From Rhodospirillaceae bacterium (GTDB lineage: Bacteria; Pseudomonadota; Alphaproteobacteria; GCA-2731375), in assembly GCA_018667855.1 (NCBI GenBank), contig JABIRL010000320.1:1-64000 (forward strand): a stretch of DNA of 64,000 nucleotides, given 5' to 3'. The first letter of the stretch is position 1; each line of letters starts with the position of its first letter. The notes under the pieces were generated by a model. That model saw nothing but the letters and a program-made list of their open reading frames with translations. It had not been told where the DNA came from and did no database searches. The position numbers and the translations under genes were made by a program. Positions 50,723 through 59,586 of the stretch are shown here, piece after piece.

Positions 50723-51680
50723 TTTGCCCGCTCTCCATTTCCATCCCGGCGGCGACCAGTGCATCCACTTCGTTGGTATTGCAACGGTTCAGCAAAAAAG
50801 GTGACAAGCCGCCGGTGTTCCAGGCCCGCTTCAGGGTAATTGCCAGCTCGAAACCATGCGCCGGGCAGACCATATCGGCATTGTCAGGTATGGCCCAATC
50901 GCTGCCCCAGGGATAGGCCAGCCAATTGATCGGTTGCTCCACGATGGCCGCGAGGCAATCCACGCTTTGCCGCAGATCATCGTCAAGAGCGTCGGCCGTC
51001 ATGCGGCTCATGGGCTGATGGGAATGGCCGTGACTGCCGATGCGATGGCCCATCCGTTCCAGTTCCGCCAGATGTTCGGCGTTCATGTACAGATCGCGGC
51101 AAAAATCCGCTTCCTCGACACCGCGTTCACCCAGCATCAGGGAGGTGATTTCATCCACCAAATCATAAGGCAGGTGAAAATTGATCATGTATTTCAGCTG
51201 GGCGATTTCCGGCGGATCATAAAGATTGGTTTCCCCAGCCGCACGGGCCAGTTTCGGATCATCCAGCTTGGCGCGCCATTCGCCGGGCAGGCGGGCCAGG
51301 AAGTTCTCGCGAAAGGTTTCCGGCGCCGTCGTTGCCCGCAGCCAATGCAGCTTGTGGGTGCTGATGGCCTTGCCCTCAAGCAGGGGGCGGGAGCAGACGA
51401 AATAGGCGGCCTTGATATTCCGCGGTGCCAGAACCTCACGAGCGGCATGGATATGATCCACCATGCCGTCATCGAAGGTCAGAAAGAACGACGGCCCCGG
51501 CAAGCGGTCATCACCGGCGGCATAAGCGGCGAATTCATCCAGGCTGGCGGGATGCAGATCACGGCACAGGCCGTCAACCTGATCGGCGAAGGCCTGCATG
51601 GAAATAGGGTGAATGCCTGGGTGGGGATGGCCGTTGGGATCGCGGATATAGTGATAATTGATCAAGAGGAGCGGCGTCAT
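50709..51680 (-). CDS. Polysaccharide deacetylase family protein
   Basis: FFLTFDDGMVDHIHAAREVLAPRNIKAAYFVCSRPLLEG, GHRIGSHGHSHQPMSRM, NWLAYPWGSDW. Confidence 0.88.
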   Translation of the reverse strand: MTPLLLINYHYIRDPNGHPHPGIHPISMQAFADQVDGLCRDLHPASLDEFAAYAAGDDRLPGPSFFLTFDDGMVDHIHAAREVLAPRNIKAAYFVCSRPLLEGKAISTHKLHWLRATTAPETFRENFLARLPGEWRAKLDDPKLARAAGETNLYDPPEIAQLKYMINFHLPYDLVDEITSLMLGERGVEEADFCRDLYMNAEHLAELERMGHRIGSHGHSHQPMSRMTADALDDDLRQSVDCLAAIVEQPINWLAYPWGSDWAIPDNADMVCPAHGFELAITLKRAWNTGGLSPFLLNRCNTNEVDALVAAGMEMESGQNASA

Positions 51681-52612
51681 CAGGCGGCTCCCGCCTCGAT
51701 CCGCGCAAACAAAGGCCCCAGGCCGCGCCCCGCCACGATTTCACGGGCCACGGCCATCTCGTCGTCCGACAGGCTTTGCCGGCCCAGGCCGACCCGGTTG
51801 CCGCTCAATGGCTTGGCGATCTGCTCCAGCGTGGTGGAGGAATGGCCGGTCAGGCCTAGCACCCGTTCGTGCTCGTCCTCCTTGCCATCGAAGCGGCTGA
51901 CCGCGTCCTCCCACGCCTCGCCCAGAAAGGCCAGCACGGTTTTCATCTCTGCCACCGGGTCGCGCACCAAAGCCTCGTACTGCTGTTCTAGATAATTTTC
52001 CGGGCCCAGGGACAGCTCCCGCTTGAAACGTTCCACATCGCCCAGATAATCGCACCACAGGTTGGCGAAATCCTCGACCCCGCCGTATTTGTTGCTGCGC
52101 CGGAATGAAGCGAAAACATCCCGCGGATCGCGGGTGATATGGATGATTTTCGCCTCCGGCCAATGGGCCAGGACGCGATCAAGGTGGCGAATGTTGCCGG
52201 TGGTTTTCTCCGCCCAGCGCCGTTTGCCATCACGCTGCATCACGAAATTCATGAACAGATCCAGAAACGACAGGGCATCATCCGACGCCGCCATCATCTC
52301 GTCCACCGGTCCGGCGGCGATTTCGAAAAAATCACCGATTCGGTGCAGATACTCCCGCAACGGCTCGCCCCCGCGGGCCTGCTGGTTGGGCCAGTCGATA
52401 TCGAACCAATGGGTTTCCAGACCGGACGCGATGGCCGAATGCTGGGACAACATGGCCCGAAACAGCGTGGTGCCCGAGCGCATCAGACCGCCGATGAATA
52501 TGGGTGATGTATTGCTCAAAATTACCTGTCTCCCTGTCCGGGTAACGATTGGCGGCACGCGCACATTCGGACTATATAGTGCCATGTCCTGGATCAAGCA
52601 AAAACTCGCCAT
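51680..52612 (-). CDS. Sulfotransferase family protein (start uncertain)
   Basis: PIFIGGLMRSGTTLFRAMLSQH P-loop, AKIIHITRDPRDVFASFRRSNKYG 3'-PB loop. Confidence 0.9.
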   Translation of the reverse strand: MASFCLIQDMALYSPNVRVPPIVTRTGRQVILSNTSPIFIGGLMRSGTTLFRAMLSQHSAIASGLETHWFDIDWPNQQARGGEPLREYLHRIGDFFEIAAGPVDEMMAASDDALSFLDLFMNFVMQRDGKRRWAEKTTGNIRHLDRVLAHWPEAKIIHITRDPRDVFASFRRSNKYGGVEDFANLWCDYLGDVERFKRELSLGPENYLEQQYEALVRDPVAEMKTVLAFLGEAWEDAVSRFDGKEDEHERVLGLTGHSSTTLEQIAKPLSGNRVGLGRQSLSDDEMAVAREIVAGRGLGPLFARIEAGAA

Positions 52613-53243
52613 CGCCTATCGCAAGGCCGGCGTCGCCGTGTTGAATTATCAAGGCCGCCGGGCCTTGGATCGCCTTGGCTATCTGTCGTTGTTCGATGGC
52701 CGGCCGGCTGATGCCAAGCCGCCGGTGTGGTCCGATCTGTGGGCAATTTACAGCCAGGTGCGGGCCCGCAAGCCAAAGGTCCTGCTGGAATTTGGCAGCG
52801 GTTGTTCGACGATCATCTATGCCCAGGCCCTGGCCGACAATGAGGCGGAGGGCGCGCCGGGGTTCCTGCATTCCCTGGACGCGGATAGCCATTGGGGCCA
52901 AGTCACCATCGATTCCATGCCCGATCACCTGCGCCAATATTGCGACATCACCCTGACCGAGCGGGTGGAGGGCATGCTGGGCGATGTGCCTGTCTGGCGC
53001 TTCGCCCAGGTGCCCGACGTGGTGCCCGATATGATCTATCTGGATGGCCCGGCCCTGACGCCCGAACGCCGCGCGGCTATCGATGTGCTGGATATGGAGG
53101 ATCGTTTCCCCCCCGGTTTCCGCCTGCTGGTGGACGGCCGCAGCTTTAACCGCGCGCTATTGGAAAAACACTTCAAGCGCCGCTATGACCGCCACCACCG
53201 CCCCATCCTGAAAAGCACCACCTACGACTTACGTCCGGACTGA
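52584..53243 (+). CDS. Class I SAM methyltransferase-like protein (paralog of 58832-59515)
   Basis: PKVLLEFGSGCSTIIYAQALADN, DMIYLDGPALTPERR, RFPPGFRLLVDGR; true start ATG 52584, the track ORF from 52062 is over-extended. Confidence 0.8.
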   Translation: MSWIKQKLAIAYRKAGVAVLNYQGRRALDRLGYLSLFDGRPADAKPPVWSDLWAIYSQVRARKPKVLLEFGSGCSTIIYAQALADNEAEGAPGFLHSLDADSHWGQVTIDSMPDHLRQYCDITLTERVEGMLGDVPVWRFAQVPDVVPDMIYLDGPALTPERRAAIDVLDMEDRFPPGFRLLVDGRSFNRALLEKHFKRRYDRHHRPILKSTTYDLRPD

Positions 53244-53253
53244 GCGCCGACGG

Positions 53254-54471
53254 CTACCAGTCACTCTCCGCCAGCGCCTTCAACTCGGCCAGTAGCTCCG
53301 GGTTTTCGTGGCCCAGGTTTTCACGTTCGCCGGGATCATTCGACAGATCATGGAGAAACTCAAAACCGCCGTCCCACAGATATTTCCATTGCCCCCGGCG
53401 CACGGCGCGCTGGGCGCGGGCCCGCCAGTTGGCGTGCAAGTCGGGCAGATCGCTGCGCCAGTGCAGGGTTCGTTCGCCGGCGTCGGCATCGGGCGCTAAC
53501 AGATCACGGCCATCGATGGTCTGATCCGCCGCCAGCCCCGCCGCGCCCAGCAACGTGGGCACCAGATCCATCCCGATCGCCGGTTCCGACACGATCGAAC
53601 CGGGCGCCGCCGGACCGTTGGGCCAATGCAGGATCATGGGCACCCGGATGCCGCCTTCCCACAAGGTGCCGAAGCCATGAAAGAACGGCCCCTTAGTGGC
53701 CAGTTCGGCCCCGCCGTGGTCATAGGTCAGCAAGACAACGGTGTCGTCGCGCAGCCCTTGTTCATCCAAGGCGTCCATGATGCGACCGACGCTCAGGTCC
53801 AGATGTTCAACGGCGGCCACATAGTCCGCCCGGTTGCCATTCTTCCACGTGTCATGGGTGGCATGGTCGTCTTCGCGCCCCGGCGGGCTGTAGGGTGGCA
53901 GGGCGGCGTTGTAGCCCACATAGAGGAAATATGGTGCCTGGCCCTTTTGCCCGATGAATTCCACGGCGCTATCGGTGAACAGATCCGTGGTATAGCCCTC
54001 CCGTTGGATCAGCGCCGTATTGTGATACAGCGCCGGCGCACCCTCCCGGGAATTGTGAGAATAATAGTCGATATTCCATTCATGGAAGCCCACGAAGTCA
54101 TCGAAGCCGTGGGCATTGGGCCCATCCGCCACTTCGTAGCCCAGGTGCCACTTGCCATAGAGGGCGGTGCTGAGACCACCGTCCTTGAAATACCGCGCCA
54201 GTGACTTGTCCGCCACCGACAGCCCCGGCTCCCCATGATAGATATTGTTCTCGATCCCCAGATGGCGCGGATAGCGCCCCGTCAGCATCGCCGCCCGGCT
54301 CGGCACGCAAATCGGCGCCGCGCTATAGAAATCAGTGTATCGAACGCCAGTCTTAGCCAAGGCCCGGATATTCGGTGTGCGAATTTCCGACTGCCCGAAT
54401 GGCTCGATATCGCCATAGCCCATGTAATCGAAAACGATCAGAACGACATGTTTGGCGGGCGAGTGGTTCAT
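53254..54471 (-). CDS. Sulfatase (alkaline phosphatase superfamily)
   Basis: ATG 54471: MNHSPAKHVVLIVFDYMGYGDIEPFG; CVPSRAAMLTGRYPRHLG formylglycine signature; the track start 54816 overlaps the cytidylyltransferase and is spurious. Confidence 0.9.
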   Translation of the reverse strand: MNHSPAKHVVLIVFDYMGYGDIEPFGQSEIRTPNIRALAKTGVRYTDFYSAAPICVPSRAAMLTGRYPRHLGIENNIYHGEPGLSVADKSLARYFKDGGLSTALYGKWHLGYEVADGPNAHGFDDFVGFHEWNIDYYSHNSREGAPALYHNTALIQREGYTTDLFTDSAVEFIGQKGQAPYFLYVGYNAALPPYSPPGREDDHATHDTWKNGNRADYVAAVEHLDLSVGRIMDALDEQGLRDDTVVLLTYDHGGAELATKGPFFHGFGTLWEGGIRVPMILHWPNGPAAPGSIVSEPAIGMDLVPTLLGAAGLAADQTIDGRDLLAPDADAGERTLHWRSDLPDLHANWRARAQRAVRRGQWKYLWDGGFEFLHDLSNDPGERENLGHENPELLAELKALAESDW

Positions 54472-55190
54472 GAATTCCGTCCGTTGGTTTCCCGCGCCAA
54501 AAGCCATTCGGCCAGTTCCAACTCGAACGGCTCGTCGATGTTGACGATGGGGCGGTCGATGATGACGGCGATGCAGTCGTCTTCCATGATGTGGCCTTCG
54601 TCCACCAATGTCTTGCGGCGCAGGGCGTAGCAGATGCCGTTGCAGTGGTAATAATCGGGGATGGATTGCCGCAAAGCTGTGCGGCCGTCTTCCAGATAAG
54701 GCGCCAAGTTGCCCTTGCCGTCCAGTTTCAGGGTTTTGTTTGGCGTGAAGTGGGCCGGCGTGGGGCTCAGGGTGGCGGCGGCCTTGTGACCGCTGTCGAT
54801 CAGGGTGCGCACGCACAGGGTAACGTCATCGGCCCGGCGCATGGGGCTGGTGGGTTCCAGCAGCACGGAAATGTCGAAACTCATGGCGTAATGTTCCTCC
54901 GCCGCCAGCCAGGCGTGGCGCCACATATCGGTGGAGGTGGCTTTGTCGCCGGCCAGATCATCGGGGCGCTGGAACGGCGCCTCCAGGCCATGGCGGGTGG
55001 CTTCAGCGGCGATTTCCACGTCGTTGGTGGAGATTATGGCGCGATCGATCCAATCCAGCCCGGCGGCCAGCTGCCCGGCGCGCCCGACCAGGGAGATCCC
55101 GCCCACCATGGCCAGGTTCTTGCGGGGAATGGATTTGGAGCCGCCCCGCGCCGGCACCACCGCCAAAACCGTCTGTCCGTCCATCGCCAT
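54468..55190 (-). CDS. Acylneuraminate/CMP-sugar-type cytidylyltransferase
   Basis: VLAVVPARGGSKSIPRKNLAMVGGISLVGRA, LLEPTSPMRRADDV, GICYALRR; ATGA overlap with the sulfatase. Confidence 0.92.
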   Translation of the reverse strand: MAMDGQTVLAVVPARGGSKSIPRKNLAMVGGISLVGRAGQLAAGLDWIDRAIISTNDVEIAAEATRHGLEAPFQRPDDLAGDKATSTDMWRHAWLAAEEHYAMSFDISVLLEPTSPMRRADDVTLCVRTLIDSGHKAAATLSPTPAHFTPNKTLKLDGKGNLAPYLEDGRTALRQSIPDYYHCNGICYALRRKTLVDEGHIMEDDCIAVIIDRPIVNIDEPFELELAEWLLARETNGRNS

Positions 55191-55196
55191 GAGCTA

Positions 55197-56192
55197 TCAA
55201 TCCAAGATTATGCGCCGGCCCGTATCGTGGCTTTGCCGGGCGGCTTCCAATAACGCCATGACGCCCAGGCCATCGTCGATGCCGCAGGTCGATACCGGCG
55301 CGCCGTTCAGGACGGCCAGATATTCCTCGGCCACGCCCACGAACATATCGTTACGCTCGCACTCAAAACGTTCCTCCGCCCAGTTCTCTCCGGCCTCCAC
55401 ACAGATCGCGATCTGGTTGGGGGCTTCGGACCAGAGTATGGTGCCGCCGTCGCCAATGAAGCGGATCGATTTCCGGTGCGGCCGGCCATACAGATCCAGG
55501 TGCAGATTGGCGCGCAGGCCGTTGGCGAAGTTGATCATCATGTCCACGTTGTCATCGGACGTGATATCGAGATCAGAAATCTTTTCGACCCGTGCCGAGA
55601 GGTTTTCCGGCCGGCCGAAGAACCACAGCATCAGATCCACCCAATGGCTTTCGTCCAACAGCGCGCCGCCGCCCAGCTCGGCGGACGACATGAAAAACTC
55701 CTCCAACGGCTCCCCCGGATGCCAGTCTTCCAGATGCGCCGACATGGTGAAATCGACAAACCGCATCGTGCCGACGGCTTTCTCCGCCAGCAACTGCCGC
55801 ACCCGCGCCAGGGGCGGCCACCAGCGCCAAGTATAGCCCAGCAACAGCGGTGTATCGGTACGGCGGATGGCTTCGGCCAGGACTTCCGCCTCGGCCAGGG
55901 TCTTGGCGACCGGTTTTTCCAGCAAGACCGGCAGGCCTTCCTTTAGCGCCGGCAGGCATTGTTCAACGTGAAACCGCGTCGGCGAACAAACGGCGACGCC
56001 GTCCAAAGTACTGCCGGCAAGGGCGGTGGCCAGATCCTCGAACGTCGCCGCATCAAACTCTTCGGCGAAAGCGGCGCGGCGGTCCGGGCGCGGGTCCATG
56101 CCGCACACCGTGGCGCCCAGGGCCGTAAGGTTGCGGCCGTGGCGCATGCCGATGCTGCCCGTGCCGACAATCAGAATATGCTTCTTACTCAT
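55197..56192 (-). CDS. Gfo/Idh/MocA family oxidoreductase
   Basis: HILIVGTGSIGMRHGRNLTALG Rossmann, VLLEKPVAKTLAEAEVL, SSAELGGGALLDESHWVDLMLWFFG. Confidence 0.92.
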   Translation of the reverse strand: MSKKHILIVGTGSIGMRHGRNLTALGATVCGMDPRPDRRAAFAEEFDAATFEDLATALAGSTLDGVAVCSPTRFHVEQCLPALKEGLPVLLEKPVAKTLAEAEVLAEAIRRTDTPLLLGYTWRWWPPLARVRQLLAEKAVGTMRFVDFTMSAHLEDWHPGEPLEEFFMSSAELGGGALLDESHWVDLMLWFFGRPENLSARVEKISDLDITSDDNVDMMINFANGLRANLHLDLYGRPHRKSIRFIGDGGTILWSEAPNQIAICVEAGENWAEERFECERNDMFVGVAEEYLAVLNGAPVSTCGIDDGLGVMALLEAARQSHDTGRRIILD

Positions 56193-57718
56193 CGGATACC
56201 TCGTACCATGTCCTGGTAGGCCTCCGCATCCATGGCCAGTTCGGCGAACAGAGGGCCGTCCGACGGCTGCCAGTCCGCTAAGATCCCAGTCAGACCGCCG
56301 CTGTTATCGGCGGTGTCGGTGGTGAAACCAATGCCGTCGAAGGCGCCGCGCCAGGACGCGCCGGGCTCCAGCATGGGGGCCTGGGTCAGGCCGTCGGCGA
56401 TAGCCCTGGTGCGGACAGAGCCATAACCGCCGTCGGTCATATGCAACACCGCCAGGGGCAAATTGAGACGTTGGGCCAGGCGTGCCTCGGCGAAAAATGG
56501 CGCGATGCCGCCGTCGCCCACGGCCAGAATTGTGGGCACGGTGGGATCATGGATTGCCCCTGCGATGGCCTGGGGCAGACCGATGCCCATGTAACGGCCG
56601 GAGCCCGAGGACAGGCACCAGTTACCCTTTGGCGCCTGCCAGATATGTTCGCCGATGGTGCAGAAATATCCCGTATCGATCACCATGCGGACGCCGTTGG
56701 GAAAGGCGCTGGCGACGGCGGCGAAGGCGGCGGCGGGCAGAAACGCTCCGGGCCGCAACAGATGTTGGCGCAGCCGCGCCGTGGCGTTGGCGGTTTCCTC
56801 CACGCCCCAGGCTTTTTGCGCCAACAGGGCAAAGGCGGCGGCGGTATCCCGCGCCATGCCTTCGAAGGCGAAACCGTCCTGCCCCGGGGCATCCACCGGG
56901 TCCAGATTGACGGCGCCGCAATGGAACGGGCCCACGGCCAGCACTTCGCTGGGACGCAGCCCGATGCCGACCACCAGATCGGCGCGGGACAACAAATCAC
57001 CCTCCGGCACAAGGTCCTGGCCCACGCCGGTATAGACCCCCGCCGCATGGGGCAGCCCTTCATGCACGGCGCCCTTGGCGGCGGCGGTGGAGAATACGGG
57101 GATCTGCATCACGTTCAGTGCCGGCGACAGGGCCTGACGCAGGGCATAAGTTCCGGCGATGATCACGGGGCGTTCGGCCCGTTCGATACGGCCCAGGACG
57201 TCGCCCGTATCCGCCAACGCCGGCGCGGCGGGGATGTTCTCCGCTTCGTCGATCTGTCCGGCCAGCTCGAGCAAGACCGGCCCGGGCGTTTCCGCCTGCG
57301 CCCAGGCGGCCAGGTCATCATAACCGGGGCCGTTCGCGGCCAGAAAACGCCGGCCCTTGGAAACCGCGGCGGTCAGGGCGCCCTGGTCCAAGCGCTTGTG
57401 AGCCTTGGCCGGGGAGACATCGGGACCATAGGCCTCCGCCACCGCCAGCATGGGCAGGTTTTCATAAGTGCAGGCCGCCATGCCGCCGACCATGTTGGCC
57501 AGACCGGGCCCCTTGATGGCGATGGCCAGGGCGGCCCGGCCCGACTGGCGGCCCACGGTTCCGGCCATGATGGCCGCCGCCCCTTCGTGGTGGACCGAAT
57601 GAAAGCTGACGCCGTTGCTTTCAAGTGCGTGGATCAGTTCCAGGCTTTGGCCCGATCCCGGCACGCCAAAGGCGTGTTTCGTTCCCGCCGCTGCCTGGGC
57701 CAGGGCTTGCAGAGGCAC
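56189..57718 (-). CDS. ThDP-dependent (acetolactate synthase-like) enzyme
   Basis: FGVPGSGQSLELIHALESNGVSFHSVHHEGAAAIMAG (catalytic Glu), GDGGIAPFFAEARLAQRLNLPLAVLHMTDGGYGSV ThDP motif. Confidence 0.9.
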   Translation of the reverse strand: MPLQALAQAAAGTKHAFGVPGSGQSLELIHALESNGVSFHSVHHEGAAAIMAGTVGRQSGRAALAIAIKGPGLANMVGGMAACTYENLPMLAVAEAYGPDVSPAKAHKRLDQGALTAAVSKGRRFLAANGPGYDDLAAWAQAETPGPVLLELAGQIDEAENIPAAPALADTGDVLGRIERAERPVIIAGTYALRQALSPALNVMQIPVFSTAAAKGAVHEGLPHAAGVYTGVGQDLVPEGDLLSRADLVVGIGLRPSEVLAVGPFHCGAVNLDPVDAPGQDGFAFEGMARDTAAAFALLAQKAWGVEETANATARLRQHLLRPGAFLPAAAFAAVASAFPNGVRMVIDTGYFCTIGEHIWQAPKGNWCLSSGSGRYMGIGLPQAIAGAIHDPTVPTILAVGDGGIAPFFAEARLAQRLNLPLAVLHMTDGGYGSVRTRAIADGLTQAPMLEPGASWRGAFDGIGFTTDTADNSGGLTGILADWQPSDGPLFAELAMDAEAYQDMVRGIR

Positions 57719-57721
57719 GGC

Positions 57722-58663
57722 CTATATCTCCAACTTCGCCATGATCTTCTCCGCCGCCCGGCGGCAGACCACGCGCACCGCATCGGGGCTGAAGCCGCCG
57801 ATATGTGGCGTGACGATCAGGTTATCGTGGTTGCGGCTGTAGTTGATCAAGGGATGGTCATCGATCTCCGGCTCACCATCCAGAACATCCAGCCCGGCGG
57901 CACCGATGCGGCCGCTTTCCAGTCCGGCCAGCAAGGCTGCCTCGTCAATAATGGCGCCCCGCGAAGTATTAACGACAATGGCGCCCGGTTTGATGCCGGC
58001 CAGCAGTTCCGCTGACAACAGGCCTCTGGTTTCGTCACTCAAATGAACGTGTACCGAAATAACATCCGAACTCGAAACCAGTTCCGCCAGGTCGGTTTGT
58101 TCTATCCCCGCCGGCCAGGACTCAATATAGGGATCGTGGCCCAAAACACGTAGCCCGAACGCGGCGCCGTAGCGGGACATCCACTGCCCGAGACGACCGC
58201 AGCCGATCAGACCGAGCGTGCGGCCGTTCAGCATGGTGCCGGGAAATTCCTCCCGCACCCAACTGCCCGAGCGGGTGTGCGCGGCGGCGGCGGGCAGGCG
58301 GCGGGCGCAGGCCAGTACCAATGCCCAACTCAGTTCCGCTGCCGGGGTGATGCCCAGCAACAGCTCGCCATCTTCGCGCAGGGTATGAATATTGATGCCG
58401 CGCCGGTCCGCTTCATCCCGCGCAATATGGTCAGAGCCGGTGGTGGCGCATGAAATCACCGCCAGATCGGGCGCGGCGGCGATCATGGCATCATCAATGC
58501 GCACCTTCATGGAAGCATCCAACAGGCCGTGGGCGCCGGCCAAGGCCTGGCTCACGGCCGCCGGTTCGGCTTCGACATGTTTACATTCGGCGCCGCGGGC
58601 GGTTTCGACCAAAGCCTCGAAGCCCTCGGGCGCGCCGATATAGATGATGGTTGGTTTGGACAC
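57722..58663 (-). CDS. NAD-dependent D-2-hydroxyacid dehydrogenase
   Basis: LGLIGCGRLGQWMSRYGAAFGLRVLGHDPY, NTSRGAIIDEAALLAGLESGRIGAAGLDVLDGEP, VTPHIGGFS. Confidence 0.93.
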   Translation of the reverse strand: MSKPTIIYIGAPEGFEALVETARGAECKHVEAEPAAVSQALAGAHGLLDASMKVRIDDAMIAAAPDLAVISCATTGSDHIARDEADRRGINIHTLREDGELLLGITPAAELSWALVLACARRLPAAAAHTRSGSWVREEFPGTMLNGRTLGLIGCGRLGQWMSRYGAAFGLRVLGHDPYIESWPAGIEQTDLAELVSSSDVISVHVHLSDETRGLLSAELLAGIKPGAIVVNTSRGAIIDEAALLAGLESGRIGAAGLDVLDGEPEIDDHPLINYSRNHDNLIVTPHIGGFSPDAVRVVCRRAAEKIMAKLEI

Positions 58664-58736
58664 GTTCTGGCAACTTCCCGTCTGACAGGTCTGTGTTGGA
58701 CCTTATAGCAGCCCCTGCCGTGATGGACAGGGCCAT

Positions 58737-58781
58737 GGCGCGATGATAAATGGTGCGATGTTAAACGGTGCCATGATAATT
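58737..58781. repeat. 3 x 15-bp degenerate tandem repeat in divergent intergenic region
   Basis: GGCGCGATGATAAAT / GGTGCGATGTTAAAC / GGTGCCATGATAATT. Confidence 0.8.
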
Positions 58782-58831
58782 CGCGCCGTCGGCGGGCGAT
58801 GCCCTTACCCTTGTTGAAGTGATCCTGATCC

Positions 58832-59515
58832 TTGAGCTCTTCCCCCTCCCTTTGGCGCCACCTGGCTTGGATGTTCGCCCGGCCCCTGCTGCGTGGGGCC
58901 CGTAATGTCGCCAATTTGCACGGCTCCTGGCGGCTGGGGCGCTTGGGCTATCTTGATTTCGCGGCAAACCGTCCGGCCGGCGCCCTGGCGCCCCAGGGCG
59001 GTGATTTGTGGTTCCTCTATTCGCTGGTGCGGGCCCGCAAGCCGCGTCTGATCATTGAATTGGGCAGTGGCTGTTCCACGGTCATTTTTGCCCAGGCCCT
59101 GTACGACAATGCCCGGGAAGATCCCGCCCATGCGGGGCGCATTATCAGCCTTGATGGAATGGCCCAATGGGCCGAGGTCACCCAAGCCTCGATACCCGGC
59201 CATCTGGCGCCGTTTTGCGATATCCGCCATGTAGAGGCCGTGGCGGAAGACCAGGGCAATGATCTGGGCTTCCGTTACGAAGCCCTGCCCGACGGCGAGC
59301 CTGATTTCCTTTACGTGGATGGCCCGGCGCTGCAGCCTGGTCGGAAAATCTGTTTCGACGCCCTGCATTTGCAGGATCGCTTTCCGCCCGGCTTCACCAT
59401 GGTGGTGGACGGCCGCCACGACACCGTCCGCTACCTGCGCAAGCATCTGGCCGGAACTTACCGTGTCACGCCGAACCGATGGCTGCATAACACCCGCTTC
59501 GACCTATTGCCTTGA
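58832..59515 (+). CDS. Class I SAM methyltransferase-like protein (paralog of 52584-53243)
   Basis: PRLIIELGSGCSTVIFAQALYDN, DFLYVDGPALQPGRK, RFPPGFTMVVDGR. Confidence 0.8.
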   Translation: MSSSPSLWRHLAWMFARPLLRGARNVANLHGSWRLGRLGYLDFAANRPAGALAPQGGDLWFLYSLVRARKPRLIIELGSGCSTVIFAQALYDNAREDPAHAGRIISLDGMAQWAEVTQASIPGHLAPFCDIRHVEAVAEDQGNDLGFRYEALPDGEPDFLYVDGPALQPGRKICFDALHLQDRFPPGFTMVVDGRHDTVRYLRKHLAGTYRVTPNRWLHNTRFDLLP

Positions 59516-59586
59516 CCGCTGTTTGATCTGATCGGCGCAAACCCCTACCATGCCGGGCACTGGGAACAGAACGCCGGAACATCAAT

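Noticed and set aside
52062-52583. N-terminal extension of the methyltransferase ORF
   Set aside because: Antisense to the sulfotransferase; true start ATG 52584.
54472-54816. N-terminal extension of the sulfatase ORF
   Set aside because: Out-of-frame reading of the cytidylyltransferase; His/Arg-rich and non-homologous. Start is ATG 54471.
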